DNA of 64,000 nt from Pithys albifrons albifrons. Taxonomy: Eukaryota; Chordata; Aves; Passeriformes; Thamnophilidae. Both the position numbers and the translations under genes were made by a program. The stretch spans positions 63,228,299 through 63,292,298 of the forward strand of contig NC_092461.1 of the NCBI RefSeq assembly GCF_047495875.1, given 5' to 3'. Under the pieces are notes generated by a model. That model was given only the letters and a program-made list of their open reading frames with translations. It did not search any database and had not been told where the DNA came from. This document shows positions 1-12,965 of this stretch, one piece after another; position 1 is the first letter of the stretch, and every line of letters begins with the position of its first letter.

Positions 1-3000
1 GTATAAAAGATCCTGGTTTTGATCTTTTGTACCTCTCAGTATAATACCAGAACTTATGGCTGAAAATGAGATTCATTCAAATGCACATTCATATGTGGAG
101 CTAATGGAAAAAAGTTGAACAACATATATGGTTTACCTTCATTATTTGTCACATAGATTACTGATTATTTGTTTCACTAAAAATTTACTTGCATGCCCAA
201 GTCCTTAAAAAATCCTCACCTAAGTAAGTAATGTGTAAAGTCTCCCTTATGCTAGCTTTAAAGACCAGCTGAAAATGGAGAACTATATCAATACCAAGCT
301 GCAAAAGAAGCCTCTGAAACAAGAGGATGTTGGACACTACTATTTGACTTCTGAGAGACGGAGTGCATTGATTGCACAGGCTTAAGGCTGACACCTACCA
401 AATAATGCCCACAAATAAAGTTGGTCTGAGATAATGGGGACAGCTAAATAAATACTAGCTTACATAAGCAGAATAAACTTTCCATTCTGTAAATTACAGA
501 GGAGCTAATTTACATATATGATGGCATTATTAAAGCCATTTTTATATAATGCAAAGCAAAAATACAAAATACAAAACAAATATTGGTCTCTGTGTACCAA
601 AAATATACACTAATGAATATATTTTTCCCAAAAGAAAAAATAGCTGGAAAAAAAATCACATAAAAATATGAGTTCTAATAATTATATCATAAGGATCAAC
701 TTAGTAATATCACTTTCTAGCCAAACAAGGTAACTTTGACACATATACAAAACTGGTATTTTTCTAAACTTGATCTTCTTCATGTAAATTGTCACTGCAT
801 ATTTAGTCACCATACCCTCACTACCCTAGCATGACCTGCAACATCCAGTAGCTGTCCTCTGGCTTAGCTTTTTCAAACAAGGGACTAAATGTCTATGTTT
901 TACAAGAAACTTACAGCCTTAAGTGGATATTTAAAGCAATACTACTATACTAACAATTGAAAACTTTATATGGCTAGTAATGGTAATTTTTAAGGATAGA
1001 CAATTGAATTGTACATAGAACTGGAGTTGGGGCCATCATTTCTCACTTCTACCATCAAGACTGTAGTGGTTTGGGCAACTAAAAATCACTTTATTTCTAG
1101 AATCTGAAATCTGGAAAATTTTAGATGTGACAGGTTTTTGGGTTATAGAGCTATTTTTAATAACAGCCAAAGTATGAATAATCTCATTGTCTAGCATTTT
1201 TTATTTAGAAAACAACGCCTTGTGAATCACTGGTGTCTGTCTGTTTGTTTCTGATACTGCAAAGTAACTTCCCAACCCTGACAGCAATTGCCCAACTAAA
1301 GCTTCCAGATTATTTGATTGCTCTTTATTTAATATTAGACTAAATCTGGCTAGTTACGAGTGAAGGCATCCCTCCTGTAAATCAGGGTCTTACCAACTGC
1401 AGCCAGGTTCCCCATGGGAACACGATGGGATCACATGGACTGCACTGCAGACTGGAGACTTGGCAGTGCTCTGAGCTGCCACACTAAGCGGGGGACAATG
1501 GGGGACAAATCAATTTTGTTTTGATTGTGTGGTACCAATTAAAAGGATTAAAAGCACTACCAGACACAGAGGTAGCGCAAAGAAAGAAGAGGAACCAGAA
1601 GGACCATAATGAACTCAGGGCCTTGCTGTGAAAATTCCTAAAACATGTGAAGACTACAGGACCCAGAGCTGTTTGCAGGCTCTGTGCAGATAAACAAGAC
1701 AAAGGAAGGGGAAAACACAAGCACAGAGTAATACATGATAATGCAGCAGAACAGCAGCAGCAGAAGTAGGAGCAGCAGCCAGATAACTATCATTTCAGTA
1801 TTCTATTTTATTTCCTCTCCTGAATTCTTTAATTTTGCTTCAGTGTTTAAGTAAATATTAAGTGGATCTTCATCTTAGCCAACTTCATTCTTCTAACATT
1901 TTCTTCTACTATGATAGGAAAAAATAGAATAAAATGAATTTTCTTGAGTTTCTTAGTTACCTTTGTTCATTTTCTCCCCTGCTATCTTTTTCTTTCAGGT
2001 ATTCCTCCTTCCCAGAATAAGAAATCAAGATTAAATCTGTTACTCCAGCAATTTAATCTCCTATTTGCATGTATCTCCTCTTTGTTCCCTATTGGCAAGT
2101 CTCCATCCAGGCCTTTGTCTCCAAACAGCTTCAGTATCATACACTGTATTTTAGACTACAGGCATTATTCGAAACCCTGGCACTTACGAGGAGCTCTGAA
2201 ACACTTTTTTTTTTTCTTCTGGGGGCTCTTCATCATGCAAAAGTGCATGTCTTAAAAAAGATAGTGAGTTGCAGCCTGTAATTTTTTCTAAGGTTAATCT
2301 TGTGAAGAGCTCATCCTCAGCACAGTTATGGGTGGTGGTTCGTAACAGCACACCCAGAAGAATTTCTGCATCTGCAAACCTTGGTTTTCTCCTTTGCTTG
2401 CATTTCCCTGGACATTTCCGCTTTGTCCTCATTAGGGAGGAAGGACAAGATTCTTCAGAACACTTAGGAAGCTGAATTCCCAGGTCACGTTAGGTGTATT
2501 GAGCATGTCATACCTAACTGCGGTGGACATGTGCAGCTAATACAATGTGTCTGAACAGCAACACACAACACCTGCTGTATTTATATAGGATATCTCTCCA
2601 GCACATGTGGGATTCTCAGGTATGTCCCAAGGTTTCAGTGTCTATATGTAATGCATAGCACATGCACACATATACATTTCAGTCAGAAATCGCAGTACAC
2701 TCAGTCAGAAATCCAGTAATCTTATCTCGTCTCTCTCGTTTTCTCCTTCAAAAGAAACTGTACCCTTATTCACACAAGTGCCCTCCAATTCCATATCCAC
2801 AAAACTCTTAAGAGAATCTTCCTCATAAACCTTTCTTCTTCCAAACTGCCTTATGTATAATTGCTTCCAGAGGTTCTCTTCAAAGGTAACCTACAGCTGA
2901 AACTACCCTCCTTTTTCAGTTATATGAACTATCTCCCATGTCTCCAGAAGAGATTGCTTCCACTTATTTAGGCTTCTGGGAAAAAATCTGTTATCAACAA

Positions 3001-6000
3001 TACAGAACAGCTTTTCTGCACCAACGCACCAAAACTTATCATTCAGAAATCCTTTTTTGAGATAAATACCTGACCAGAAAATATTTCACAATCATTGTTT
3101 ACTTCTCCACCCATACAAATGTCAGCAGAGGCATAATGCCTGTTAAATTGGAGTGTAACTCATTCTTGACAAAGGAGTTCGTGGCACAGCAGCCAGTGTT
3201 AATAGTAGTTCTAAGTACACCTTTAACTCCCTGGCAAATCTCTGCCCAAGCACTAGAGCCAAGAACAAGTGCTAGCAGTATGAGTCCAACACCGCAAAAT
3301 ATGCATATTCTGTAGATTATAAGAAGTTATATTTTCTCATATTTAAGCTGTGTTTCTCACTCTTCAGTTATATTCTTAGGAAACACAAGCACTAGTATAT
3401 TCCTTTAGAAAAAGAAAGTACAGATCTCAGGTAACCATTTGACTGTAGGGACTGAGATTAGAAGAAAAAAAATAGAAAAGAAAAAGATTGTGCTGGCAAT
3501 GTAGCATTAATCTTTGTCATTCCACCCCCTTCCCCTCCCTATCCTTTCTCACTTTCACGCTCAGTGTATTCATATGGTCCGTTTCTTCCTAATTTGTTTA
3601 GCCATCCTGCCTAATTATTCAATTCCCTCTTCTGCTCCTTCACAGAATTGACTGGGCTGGGCTCCATGACATTCTCCCAACCTATGGAGAACTGCACCTT
3701 TAAAAGGCAAGATCCATATGAAGCTAACTTAAGCACACAAGCTTTTCAGATCACTTAGATCCATTTAGCAGATTCCTACTGGAGAGAAACCAAGTTGTGT
3801 TTCCCTCAACCTCTGGCCACCTACATTTTCTCTCCCAAGTCAATGCCACACTCCTCATCAGAACACAGGGTGAACCACTGAGCTCAGCCAGATGAACACT
3901 TTTCAGTTCTTTGCAGACCTCATTTTCTTCTATTTCATACTCCCAAGCCAGGTAACTGTAGTATGACACAACTCCCAGTTCTGGGACAAAGCAGGAATGG
4001 GCAGCCAGCAATGAAGACAAACAGGACACTCAGCAACTGTCTATTAAATCACCCTTACAACCTGCAGTTCTGAGTACCAAACCATCAAAATGTCTGAAGT
4101 AGAACACACTATGAAAGGTGGAATGGTTTATTTAAAAAGGCTCCAACACAGCTGAAAGACCTAAACTCTCATCATTCCTGCCTCAGAAAACAGCTCCTCC
4201 AGAAGCAAACAAGAGCTTAGTAAATATATTGTACCGGCAACTATAGAGAAATCTGGTGCATGAATCCAGTGATTTCATTCATTGAATATTGAGGGGAGCT
4301 GGGAAATGAGGAAAGGATGCTTCATGTAAAAATACAATAAGGTAACAGTTTCCACTCTCTGTATGGACAGAAATTTTATAATGTAAAATAACCTTCTACT
4401 TATCAAGGGTAAGCAAGTTCACATGCATTCTTCATTTCGAATGGCCATTTCTTATAACTGTAACCAGAGGGGTATCATAACTACAGTGAAATGACTCTGC
4501 CTGAACACTGAGATGAAACTAAAAATAGGTATTCACTGAAACTGAGTAGCCAAAGGAGAAATTAACGCAGCACAGCATATGGTACCTGACATAAAAGTTA
4601 AGGCTGTCAAAAATGAGTCTGTCACAAGCTTGTTAAAAGAATATTACCCTCTATACTGAGAGCAGATATGGATCCTGTGTTATCTTGCCAAAGGCAGAGA
4701 TGTGTGTTTCAAAGGATCATGCTCTTTATCTATGTCCTAGGATTAAAGTCATGAATCCTTGTTTCTCCTATCAAATGAGTACTTCTTTTCATCACCTCCA
4801 GTAAAGCTTGGAACAGCACACTGCCTTATTCAGGAGGCCAACAATTGTTTCCCAACAATTCTATTTAAAAATGGTGTTGCTGATTTTTAACCTTTTCTAA
4901 TGGTTTCAGGTAGAGAAGCATCTTAACACAGAAGATATCCTTCTGTCATACTTCACAGCTAGTATGACATTTCTAAGGAGAAAAAGAAAGTGTGCATCCA
5001 TGCAAGGGAGACAATACAGAAAACATCTCATTTCTATCTGAATTATTACAGACATTAAAGTATTTGGGTAGTCTTTGTTCCAAAAGCTAATGAATGCAAA
5101 ACCACCTAAAGCCACTTCTAGCTCAGAGGTAACAAACTATCTCCATCACCCCTCACTTAGTATACAAAATCACATATGCTTTCCCAGAAAAATAAAACAT
5201 TACAAGATTTAAAAAAAAAAAAGTAAAAAAGGAGAAATCACTACAAAAAAACCCCAAACCAAACAATCACTAGAAGATTGAAAATGAGAAATTATTGGTC
5301 CACGCTTCATTTGCATGCAAAAGAGAGAAATGGAAAGTACCAAGAGGGAAGAAAAGACATTGGGTTAAAAAAAGGAGAGTATTGGTTAGACATACAAAAT
5401 TTGAGGTGCACTGTAAAAGAATATGATGTTAATATGGTCTTAAATATTATGTTTCTAACTCAATTTTTTAACATTTCCATTTACAAAGTAACACTTTCAA
5501 AAGAAGCTAGCATTAATGACAATTGTGGTTTTAAGTGTGTTCTGACAGTCAGTATCAAAATAAAGAAGCTAACTAAGAAACCCACATGCTGCAGAACAGT
5601 AAAACAGCACATCACATGTGGCAGAAATGCCAGTTAAGGTACTAGCTGCCTGCTTCTCTCTCAGAAGCTCCAAAACAACCAGAAGGCCGAGACTATGCTT
5701 GTTCTGGAATATGGATAGTATCTACCCCACCTGGAAAAGCATAGACCAGTAACAGCAAAGAACCCAACAGAACAAAATATAGGCTGAGTTAAAGCCATTA
5801 GAGTTTTTTTTTTACTTAATATTTGCCACTGAACATTAATATTTTGTACCAAAAGACTGGATTAATCAAAAGAAACAAACCAGTTGAAGATCTTACCTCA
5901 GGTATAACTAACATTTAAATATCATCCAAAACTTGAAGGATAGTGTAATAAAACACAAGAAAAAAGAGCAATAGTAATGCCTTTACTTTGATCCAGACTG

Positions 6001-9000
6001 ATTCATTACTACATGAGCTGCCAGACAAAAGTTCAAAACCATCATCTTCTAGCTTTATTCCTTACCACTGAGCAGCCAGGCTTTGCTGGTACATGATGGT
6101 GAGAGCAACTCAATTGAGAAACACTTCTCATTTTCCCAGCTATTTCTTAATGGAAGCTAGTTATGCCTTCTGCTCTCCCTCTCAAGAAACAAAGTAATTG
6201 TCACTTGGAGAATTTAAAAACATTAAAATTTAATGAAACAAAATGTTATTATGACCCTTTGGTTTCATCATTCCATATCTTAGATACAATTCTTCCAATT
6301 TAACTATTACCTGGATTTTTATTTATTTCTTTGTCTCTTGCCAAATAAGTTTTTTTAGAAAGTATTTAGAGAAGCAATCAAGAGAGCCCACATCTCCCTT
6401 TCAAGAAAGTAATGTTTTTGACATTGTGGAAGCAAAGTTTATGTGATTATCATCTACATTTGTGACCACAAAAGTACATAACTGTATCTGTGATTCCTTT
6501 CACTGTCTTTTTCCAATAGTCCTAGACTAACTTCAAACAAATTCCCAGAGGGGCAGACATCACAAAAATGCGAGTTCTTCCAAATGTTGAGAGATTAATA
6601 GTCAGGTAGCAAGACCAAAATGTCATTTTCCTCACTCAAGAACAACATTTTTTTCCTTAATCCCACATTCCAGAGGAGAGTAGAATTGCATGCCTCAACC
6701 ACATGAAAATTTCTAAATTTGTATCTCCTTGGTCATCACAAAAGCCAAGTAAAAAGCATAAAGCCATTGCTCATGGAATTGTTTGCTAACAGAAAAGGGT
6801 GTGACTATAGTTTTAATTAGGGTTTTTCATTTTTTTTCCCTTAAAGACAACTTTACCAAGGCAACTATCAGAATGTACAGTGAATTCTCCAAAAAGCAAG
6901 GGACATCTCTAAACCAATTTTTCCATTTGACTTTCATTCCCCTTAAGTAGGTCTTTTACTTCACTGCACATCAAGACTAGCACAACGTCCTACCATAACA
7001 GGCAACAATAAAAGTAAGATTTAGAACTTAAGTATTATTCCCTACCCACTACTGTGTAACACTGCAGCATTTCTACATTCTTTGAAAAACAGCTAATACT
7101 GGTTCCCCCTGAAACACGGGATGCCAGGCTGAAACAACATCGCTGGGTAATCAGTACCTAAAATTATGCTTGTGATGCTTGACTAAGAACATTTGTATCA
7201 TCCAGAATACAGACCCTTTCATGCTAGCGACAGAATGTAACCAATTAAGTATAACACCAAAATAAAATTAAATATTATCTGAGTAAGATCAACAGAAAAC
7301 AATTCTTTGAGGGGCATCTCTATCATTCACATTGCAGATATTGCAGCTCAAAACTTGATTTGATACTGTGAGAAATCATAAACTGGTAAATAAGACATTC
7401 AAGTTGACTGTGTCTACATTTACGTATTTAAGAATCAAGGGTAAACATTGCTTCAGAAGACATTCCAAACTCCAAAATTCATTGCCAAACTTTGACTAAG
7501 TCAGTCATAAGATGCACTATACTGTTCATCACCAAATAGGTTAAGGTTTAAGTCAAAAGCGTCCTTATTTTATTTAAATAAGGAAAGCCAGGCATAATAG
7601 ACACCAATAATGCTATCTCATTTAGGAAAAACAACCCACTGTAAGTTAAAAAAAAAGTTAATTATATTTGCTTCAGTAATTTTGTCTGCTAAACAAAAAA
7701 GCTAAGGGTAGTATTATGAATATAGCCTTTATGTTGTTCAAAATATTGTTCTAACCCTACATTACTTAGAGAAAAAAACCTTGGCATGTTAATTTTGAGA
7801 AGAGTTATTTTGGCTTTTTATAACTCAAAGAAATCACCGTTTCTTGGTTTGTATAACAATAGTGTACCTGCTGGATGCTTTTTAGCTGCAGTTCTAGAAA
7901 TAAGAAAATTTCAAAACACTAATTTTATCTCGAAGCTCTTGAAGATTTACTGCAATCTGTTCTTAAGAGTGCTGATCCAGCTTTCAGATTCACAGAAACT
8001 GTCAGGTTGCCCAAATGAGAACACAACTGGATGATAAAGAGATACAGTCATACAGAAGACTAGATGTATGGGTACAGGCAGCAGGATCATTCATTAGCAC
8101 ACAAAAGAATTTGTTGGTTTGGATGCTTGAAACACAAAGTGGGTCGATACTTCACTCAGACAGAAATGAGTGGGTGCTGATTCTGAATATTCTGTCCCAG
8201 CCAATTTTAGGCACACACCTCCTGTTCACAATTTAGAAAGATGGGAAAAAAAAACCAACAGTGAAGCTTCATAGCAGAAATAATTCATATTTAGAATTCT
8301 TGTTACATTCCAAGTTAATGTAAAAAAAAGAATCTAAAAAAAATCAGGTAGTGCTATGCTATGTGTTACCACAAAAATCCCATAAAAGAGATGTTTCTAA
8401 AGGGCATTCCTCAAATCTAAACTTGTTGCCTAACTACAGTATTCTCAGACTCTAATAATGTTACAGAAAGATGTCCAAGACAGCAAATGAAAAACTACAT
8501 TCTGCAACACACAAAACCTACACAGAACATGATAAGGTAACTCATGAAACCTGACAGAATTTAAGGGGTTAACTTCAGACCTTACTGTCAGCACTAATAA
8601 CACCTGCATTCCCTGGGGTATTTAGAAGTTGACTTTTAGGTTCACAGGAATTCTATCTGCAAAAACCTTAGACACTTGTAGGATGAAATGGGAGACAAGT
8701 AACAGTTTTGAAAAGTCATGACTTGAGGACCTACATTCACAGAATATTCTGAGTTAGAAGGGACCCACAAGGATCATCGAGTTCAACTCTTAAGTAAATG
8801 GCCTATAAAGGGACTGAACCCACACCCTTAGTGTTATTAGCACTATGTTCTAACCAACTGAGCTAATTTCAGGGTCAACAGAAGGAAATGAGGCTCACAT
8901 ATCAAAGCTGTTTTGCAATCTGCCTTTAAGCTCAAAATTGACACAGTCTCAGATGTATACACTAATTCCCACCCACTTTCCTTTCCACCTCTAACACACA

Positions 9001-12000
9001 AATGAGAATTTAACAACTAGTAAAAATGTTTGGAATCAAGTAAATCTGTGTGTTACCAAACATACATAAGTGGATAGGACTTTCTACTATCTGTTAACAG
9101 GTACCAGTAGTCAGTAGAAGACCAGAGTCTGCTGACTTAGCCTGAGCTCCTTAATTCTCCAGAAAGTCACTTCTCACTTACTTTATAGAGATGAAAACAA
9201 CTTTTTAAGCAAAGGAGGGCCTAAGGTCTTCCTGCATCTCATGTGTCAGCACTTCTCTTGAACATTTCTGTTTTACACAAATTAGAAAGATAATTCAAGT
9301 GTCAAACCATACAAAACTTCAGCAAGGATATTCTAAAGTAGATGCTGCTGGGTAAGGAAGTCCAAAAAGCCCTAACCATGGTGACAGAGAGCCACAAATA
9401 CAGGACAGACCAGAGTGAAGAGACACTACCAGGAAAACTGCAAGCAACAGGAACAAAATGACCAACTAGCTACTACCAGCAACTACTGTTCTTGACTATA
9501 ATGCAGGGGAATTGTAGTTTAATAAACGGCCAATTGTTCCATCCATCACCCAACTGTGCCTGCACAATTGTGTAAAATCCATAGTGTAAAGTCCTCCTGA
9601 TCACTGATCATATGCAAGTATGAAATACAATCTGTTTATGCATCACAATCCCTGGCTTCACATCAGAAAGCTTGCAGGTCCTCTCTCCATATTCTTCTTT
9701 CCTGGGACTACCTCCAATTATACAGTATTATTTTTTGCACTCTCTTAAATGTTGACTTGAAGCATATATTGAGTAATTACAGTCACAACCTGCTCAGGAA
9801 ATAGCACTGCAGGAAATTGAATCCAAGTCCACTCTGTTCTGACTTTGTATTAGAAAATTAGTACTCACTGAAAAAAAAAATGGCAGTCATCCATGACAAG
9901 TGATGATTAATTAGCATCAAAACTAGAAGTGCTATAAGCAAATGCTAGCTGTTCTGAATGAAAGATGAAGTACAGGTCTCTTTTCTCACTGTGTCAGAAC
10001 TTTTAGACACATGAAAAACGATGTGTTAGTGAATATATCTAACTGCAAACACATGGTATTCTTGAAACACCACAATGCTTATACAATAGGAATACTCATA
10101 TAGAGTACAAGCTTCATGCTATGCATAGTCTTTGATCAATTCCCATCAACTGCAAAGGACTACAAGATCAAGCACAGGATGTAGAACTTCAATAAACTGA
10201 GAACAAAAAGTACATTACCAAAATGTAATACGCAAGTAGATTTTAAACAGCTAATCAGGAAGTGGATATAAGAATTATGATCTTACTCCCAGTGTTATAG
10301 ATTAAAATAACTGTAAACAGCTATAGGAATGCTACATGCCTAGATCTTAAAAACCACTCAGTAATACTCAGGTGTAAGTGGATTTCACACACAAAAAAAA
10401 TCTTCCTGGTATACAGGAGTGCACTAACAAGCTGTAGACAACCTGCAAGGTTATGCAAAGAGCCTTTCACAGATTGTTTCTATTACAATGAAATTCCTGC
10501 ATTACAGTGATTAGTGAAATATGTAGCGATATATGAAACACTGTAACAAATACAACTTCATCTTTCCCTCCACTATTGATAACTAAGGCATCCTACAAGA
10601 ATTTAAACAATAGAGATAAGCATCTTACACCACTGAGAAACTAGGTTAAAACACAGCAACTCAGAACACTGCTGTCAAGTACTTCGTTTTAATGTGTAAA
10701 ACAATGGGTTAAGAAAATTTTTAAGAAAATAACAGCTGTCAAGGGCCTAACTCCTCAACAACCCCAAAGCACTTAATTCCCATTGAGATACACAAGTGTC
10801 AGTTACCTATTGTCGTGATTTCAGCCCAGCTGGCAACCAAGCACCTAGCAACTCTGCTGGTTGAATTGTCTTCTATTCAGAAACTGAACCACACAAATGT
10901 TTCCGTTTTTATGAATTCCTTAACTAGAAAAATCACCTGCTGTTCCCTAGTACCCAGTTACTGTTCCACCAAATGGAGCTTTATTTATTGCAAAATAAAA
11001 ATACCTAAAACCTCTGACACTGAGCCAACATAGTCTGTTTCAACAGCCTCAGCGCACAGAAAATATAAAAACATTAGTGAGCAGTTTTCTAACAACATTT
11101 GAACCTTTCTTATGGGGGTTGGCAAATCTACCCAAAATATACACTGGAGACACGAGGCATCCACCACACCAGAATAAAAGAGGTTTCATATATAGTAAGC
11201 TTGACTGAGAACAAGTTAAATACTGAAAAGGGAAGACATGTGCCTAGGGATAATACTGCCAGAGTATAATATATGTGCATTTAGATGTGAAAACTGCATG
11301 AGAAACAGGATGATAAAATGGTAATAATCGCTATTGCTCTAGTACCCTTTCAAAGTATTCTAAGTATTCACAGCTTATGCACCGAAATAGTAAAATATGC
11401 ACTTCTGAGCATCTACAAATCCAAAAAAGTGCATCGTTGTAAGAAAACAGAAAATCTATAGCAAAAATACGGTTCCCAAGTGTATGACTGCAGATAAAAA
11501 TTTCAGAAAACACCGTCGACACGGACTTTTCTCAGGACAGACTTTTCCCGGGTGCCCAGTCTAGAGGGTGGTTTTCCCGGTGGGGAGGCATCCACCTCTG
11601 CCTCATCGCTGGCCGGTCACGGCGGGGCAGCGCCTCGGGGCGCGCTGTTCAGCGCTGCCGCCCTGGGGCCGGGGGGCTCGGAAGCACCGCCTCCCCCCCG
11701 GCAGCGCAGGGCGGGTACGCGGCTCCCCGCGGCCGGACGGCGGGGACCGGGCTGCCGTCCTGCACCGAGCGGCTCCGCGGCCGCCAAGGCGAAGCTAGGC
11801 GGGCAGCGCCGCCGGGGCGCCCCCGGGGACTGGGGCCGCGGGTGGGAGAGCGAAAGGGCACCTGTGTGAAGAGGAGGGCGGCGCGTCCATGGCGGGGCGA
11901 AGAAACGGGGCACATCCGTGGGATAGTCGGAACGGGAGGGCTGTGCGATGCTCCGGCACTCGGAGGGGCGTAGAGGAGGGACAAGAGCCACCCGCGTGGT

Positions 12001-12177
12001 ACGGGGCGGCAGGGCAGGGCAGGGGGTGCCGGCACCGCCGAAGCAGCGCCTCAAACTCATCGTCGCCCCCGCGCTCACCTGGCCTGCACGGGGAGCCGCG
12101 GCTATCGTGGGGACACCCCTGCCCTGCCCTCCCCGCTGCTCGCCGCGGAGGAGCCGGCCGGCAAGAGCGCACCTTAC
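1..12177 (-). other. C8orf34: C8orf34 intron 1 (partial)
   Basis: This is everything downstream, in the minus sense, of the exon 1 donor at 12177. It starts GTAAGG and runs past the left edge of the window. I looked for the continuation of the docking domain (expected to start around ELMTKL) on the minus strand and did not see it, so the intron exceeds 12 kb. That fits the very long first introns of this gene in other vertebrates. The content is AT-rich unique-looking sequence with one recognisable insertion, a tRNA/CR1 SINE at 8737-8872, and small CAG-rich and A-rich tracts. The open frames here, including the 119-codon one at 5278-5637, are lysine- and asparagine-rich chance frames with no recognisable domain. 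Confidence 0.75.
8737..8872 (-). mobile_element. tRNA-Ile/CR1 composite SINE (TguSINE1-like)
   Basis: Read on the minus strand, the 5' part resembles tRNA-Ile. There is an A box (TAGCTCAGTTGG, 8854-8865), an anticodon loop CTAATAA with anticodon AAT at 8836-8838, and a B box (GGTTCAGTCCC, 8810-8820), the RNA polymerase III internal promoter. The 3' part, toward 8737, is the CR1 tail (GGGTCCCTTCTAACTCAG) ending in an ATTCTGTGA-like terminus. This head-plus-tail design is that of TguSINE1, a songbird family mobilised by CR1 machinery. Several substitutions show it is a decayed copy, not a working tRNA gene. Confidence 0.88.
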
Positions 12178-12965
12178 CTCGAAGAGGGGACCAATCTTAT
12201 TCTTCTCCAGGTAGGCTTGGATCCTGGTCTGCTGGTGAGACGCCATGAAGAGATCCGGAGCCGGGGGTTTGAGCTGCTCTCCCCCGGCGGCGGCTGCGGT
12301 CCCTCCGGCTGCTGGCGGCTCACTCCCCCGCCGCCCAAGGGCTGCCTTAGCGGGAGCGGGCGGAGACGCTGCCAAAGTCCCCGGGACGGAGCTAACTCAG
12401 GTAACCGGGGGCAGCCGGGTGCCAGTCTCCCGCTTAGGCTGGGCGCGGGGTTGGCTGCTCTCAGGGAGCAGCGGGCGGGCGCTGCCTGGAGCGGAGCATG
12501 GTGCAGGGAGGAGAGGCACTGCAAAGGCGGCCCCCGAACCCGCGATGCGCGAGTCTGTCAGTCAGTCTCTGTCTGTGTGTCTTTGCCAGGCAGCGCCTTG
12601 GTTACGGGAGCGGCCGCGGCTCTCGCTGCCGCCCTCGCCACAGCGCTGCTCCCGCAGCCCACAGCCGCGGGCTCTAGCAGCTCCCTGGCCCCGCTGGCGC
12701 CCGGGCTCGGCGTACGAAAGGCGGGAGCGAGCCAAGGGGGAGGAGAGCGGGCGGGAGGCGGGGGCTGCTCAGCCTCCTCTCCGACGCCGCTCCCCTGCCC
12801 TCACGGGGCTGGGCCTACCCCCCAGCGGAGCCGCGTTCCTCCGCTGTGCGGGGAGCCCACCTGGCTCCGGGAGGGGGTGAGCGCCGCGGGCCGCCCGGCG
12901 TGAGGCACCTGAGCGGCACACCGAAACTTCTGCTGGTGGAGGGTCGCGGAGGAGTGACATGAGTC
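11540..12965. promoter_or_regulatory. C8orf34: CpG island and promoter region of C8orf34
   Basis: About 1.4 kb of very GC-rich, CpG-dense sequence stands out sharply from AT-rich flanks on both sides. It contains several GC-box (Sp1-type) motifs, for example GGGCGGG around 12467 and 12749 and CCGCCC near 12331. It surrounds the C8orf34 first exon, so it is inferred to be that gene's promoter, with transcription leaving leftward on the minus strand. I see no clear TATA box, as expected for a CpG-island promoter, and the transcription start cannot be placed. Many long overlapping frames occur in all six readings (up to 252 codons). They result from the lack of AT-rich stop codons and are not genes. 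A divergent transcript on the plus strand is possible but not shown. Confidence 0.85.
12178..12246 (-). CDS. C8orf34: C8orf34 (vest-1) first coding exon, RII-alpha-like domain start
   Basis: Reading the minus strand from the ATG at 12246 gives 23 codons beginning MASHQQTRIQAYLEKN and ending IGPLFE. This matches what I know of the N-terminus of C8orf34 (vest-1), which begins an RII-alpha-like dimerisation and docking domain like that of the PKA regulatory subunits. The family is annotated as a putative PKA-regulator-like protein, but its biochemical role is poorly known. The exon ends after a complete GAG codon at a canonical donor (GAG then GTAAGG, 12178/12177), phase 0. The exon lies inside a CpG island, as expected for a first exon. 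The remaining exons lie to the left, outside the window. The start is uncertain. The frame stays open upstream to a TGA near 12400 but has no further ATG there, only a TTG at 12375. The ATG at 12246 has a weak -3 base (T) but G at +4. An isoform entering this frame by splicing from an upstream exon is possible. Confidence 0.88.

Noticed and set aside
5278..5637. 119-codon lysine-rich plus-strand frame
   Set aside because: The composition reflects AT-rich DNA. It is antisense within C8orf34 intron 1 and has no motif.
8810..8865. tRNA-Ile gene on the minus strand
   Set aside because: The arms are degraded and the sequence is fused to a CR1 tail, so it is a SINE head and not a functional tRNA gene.
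11552..12960. Many long open frames on both strands (up to 252 codons)
   Set aside because: They follow from GC richness in the CpG island. Only the 23 codons before the donor at 12178 show family identity, and the frame beyond the donor is intron.
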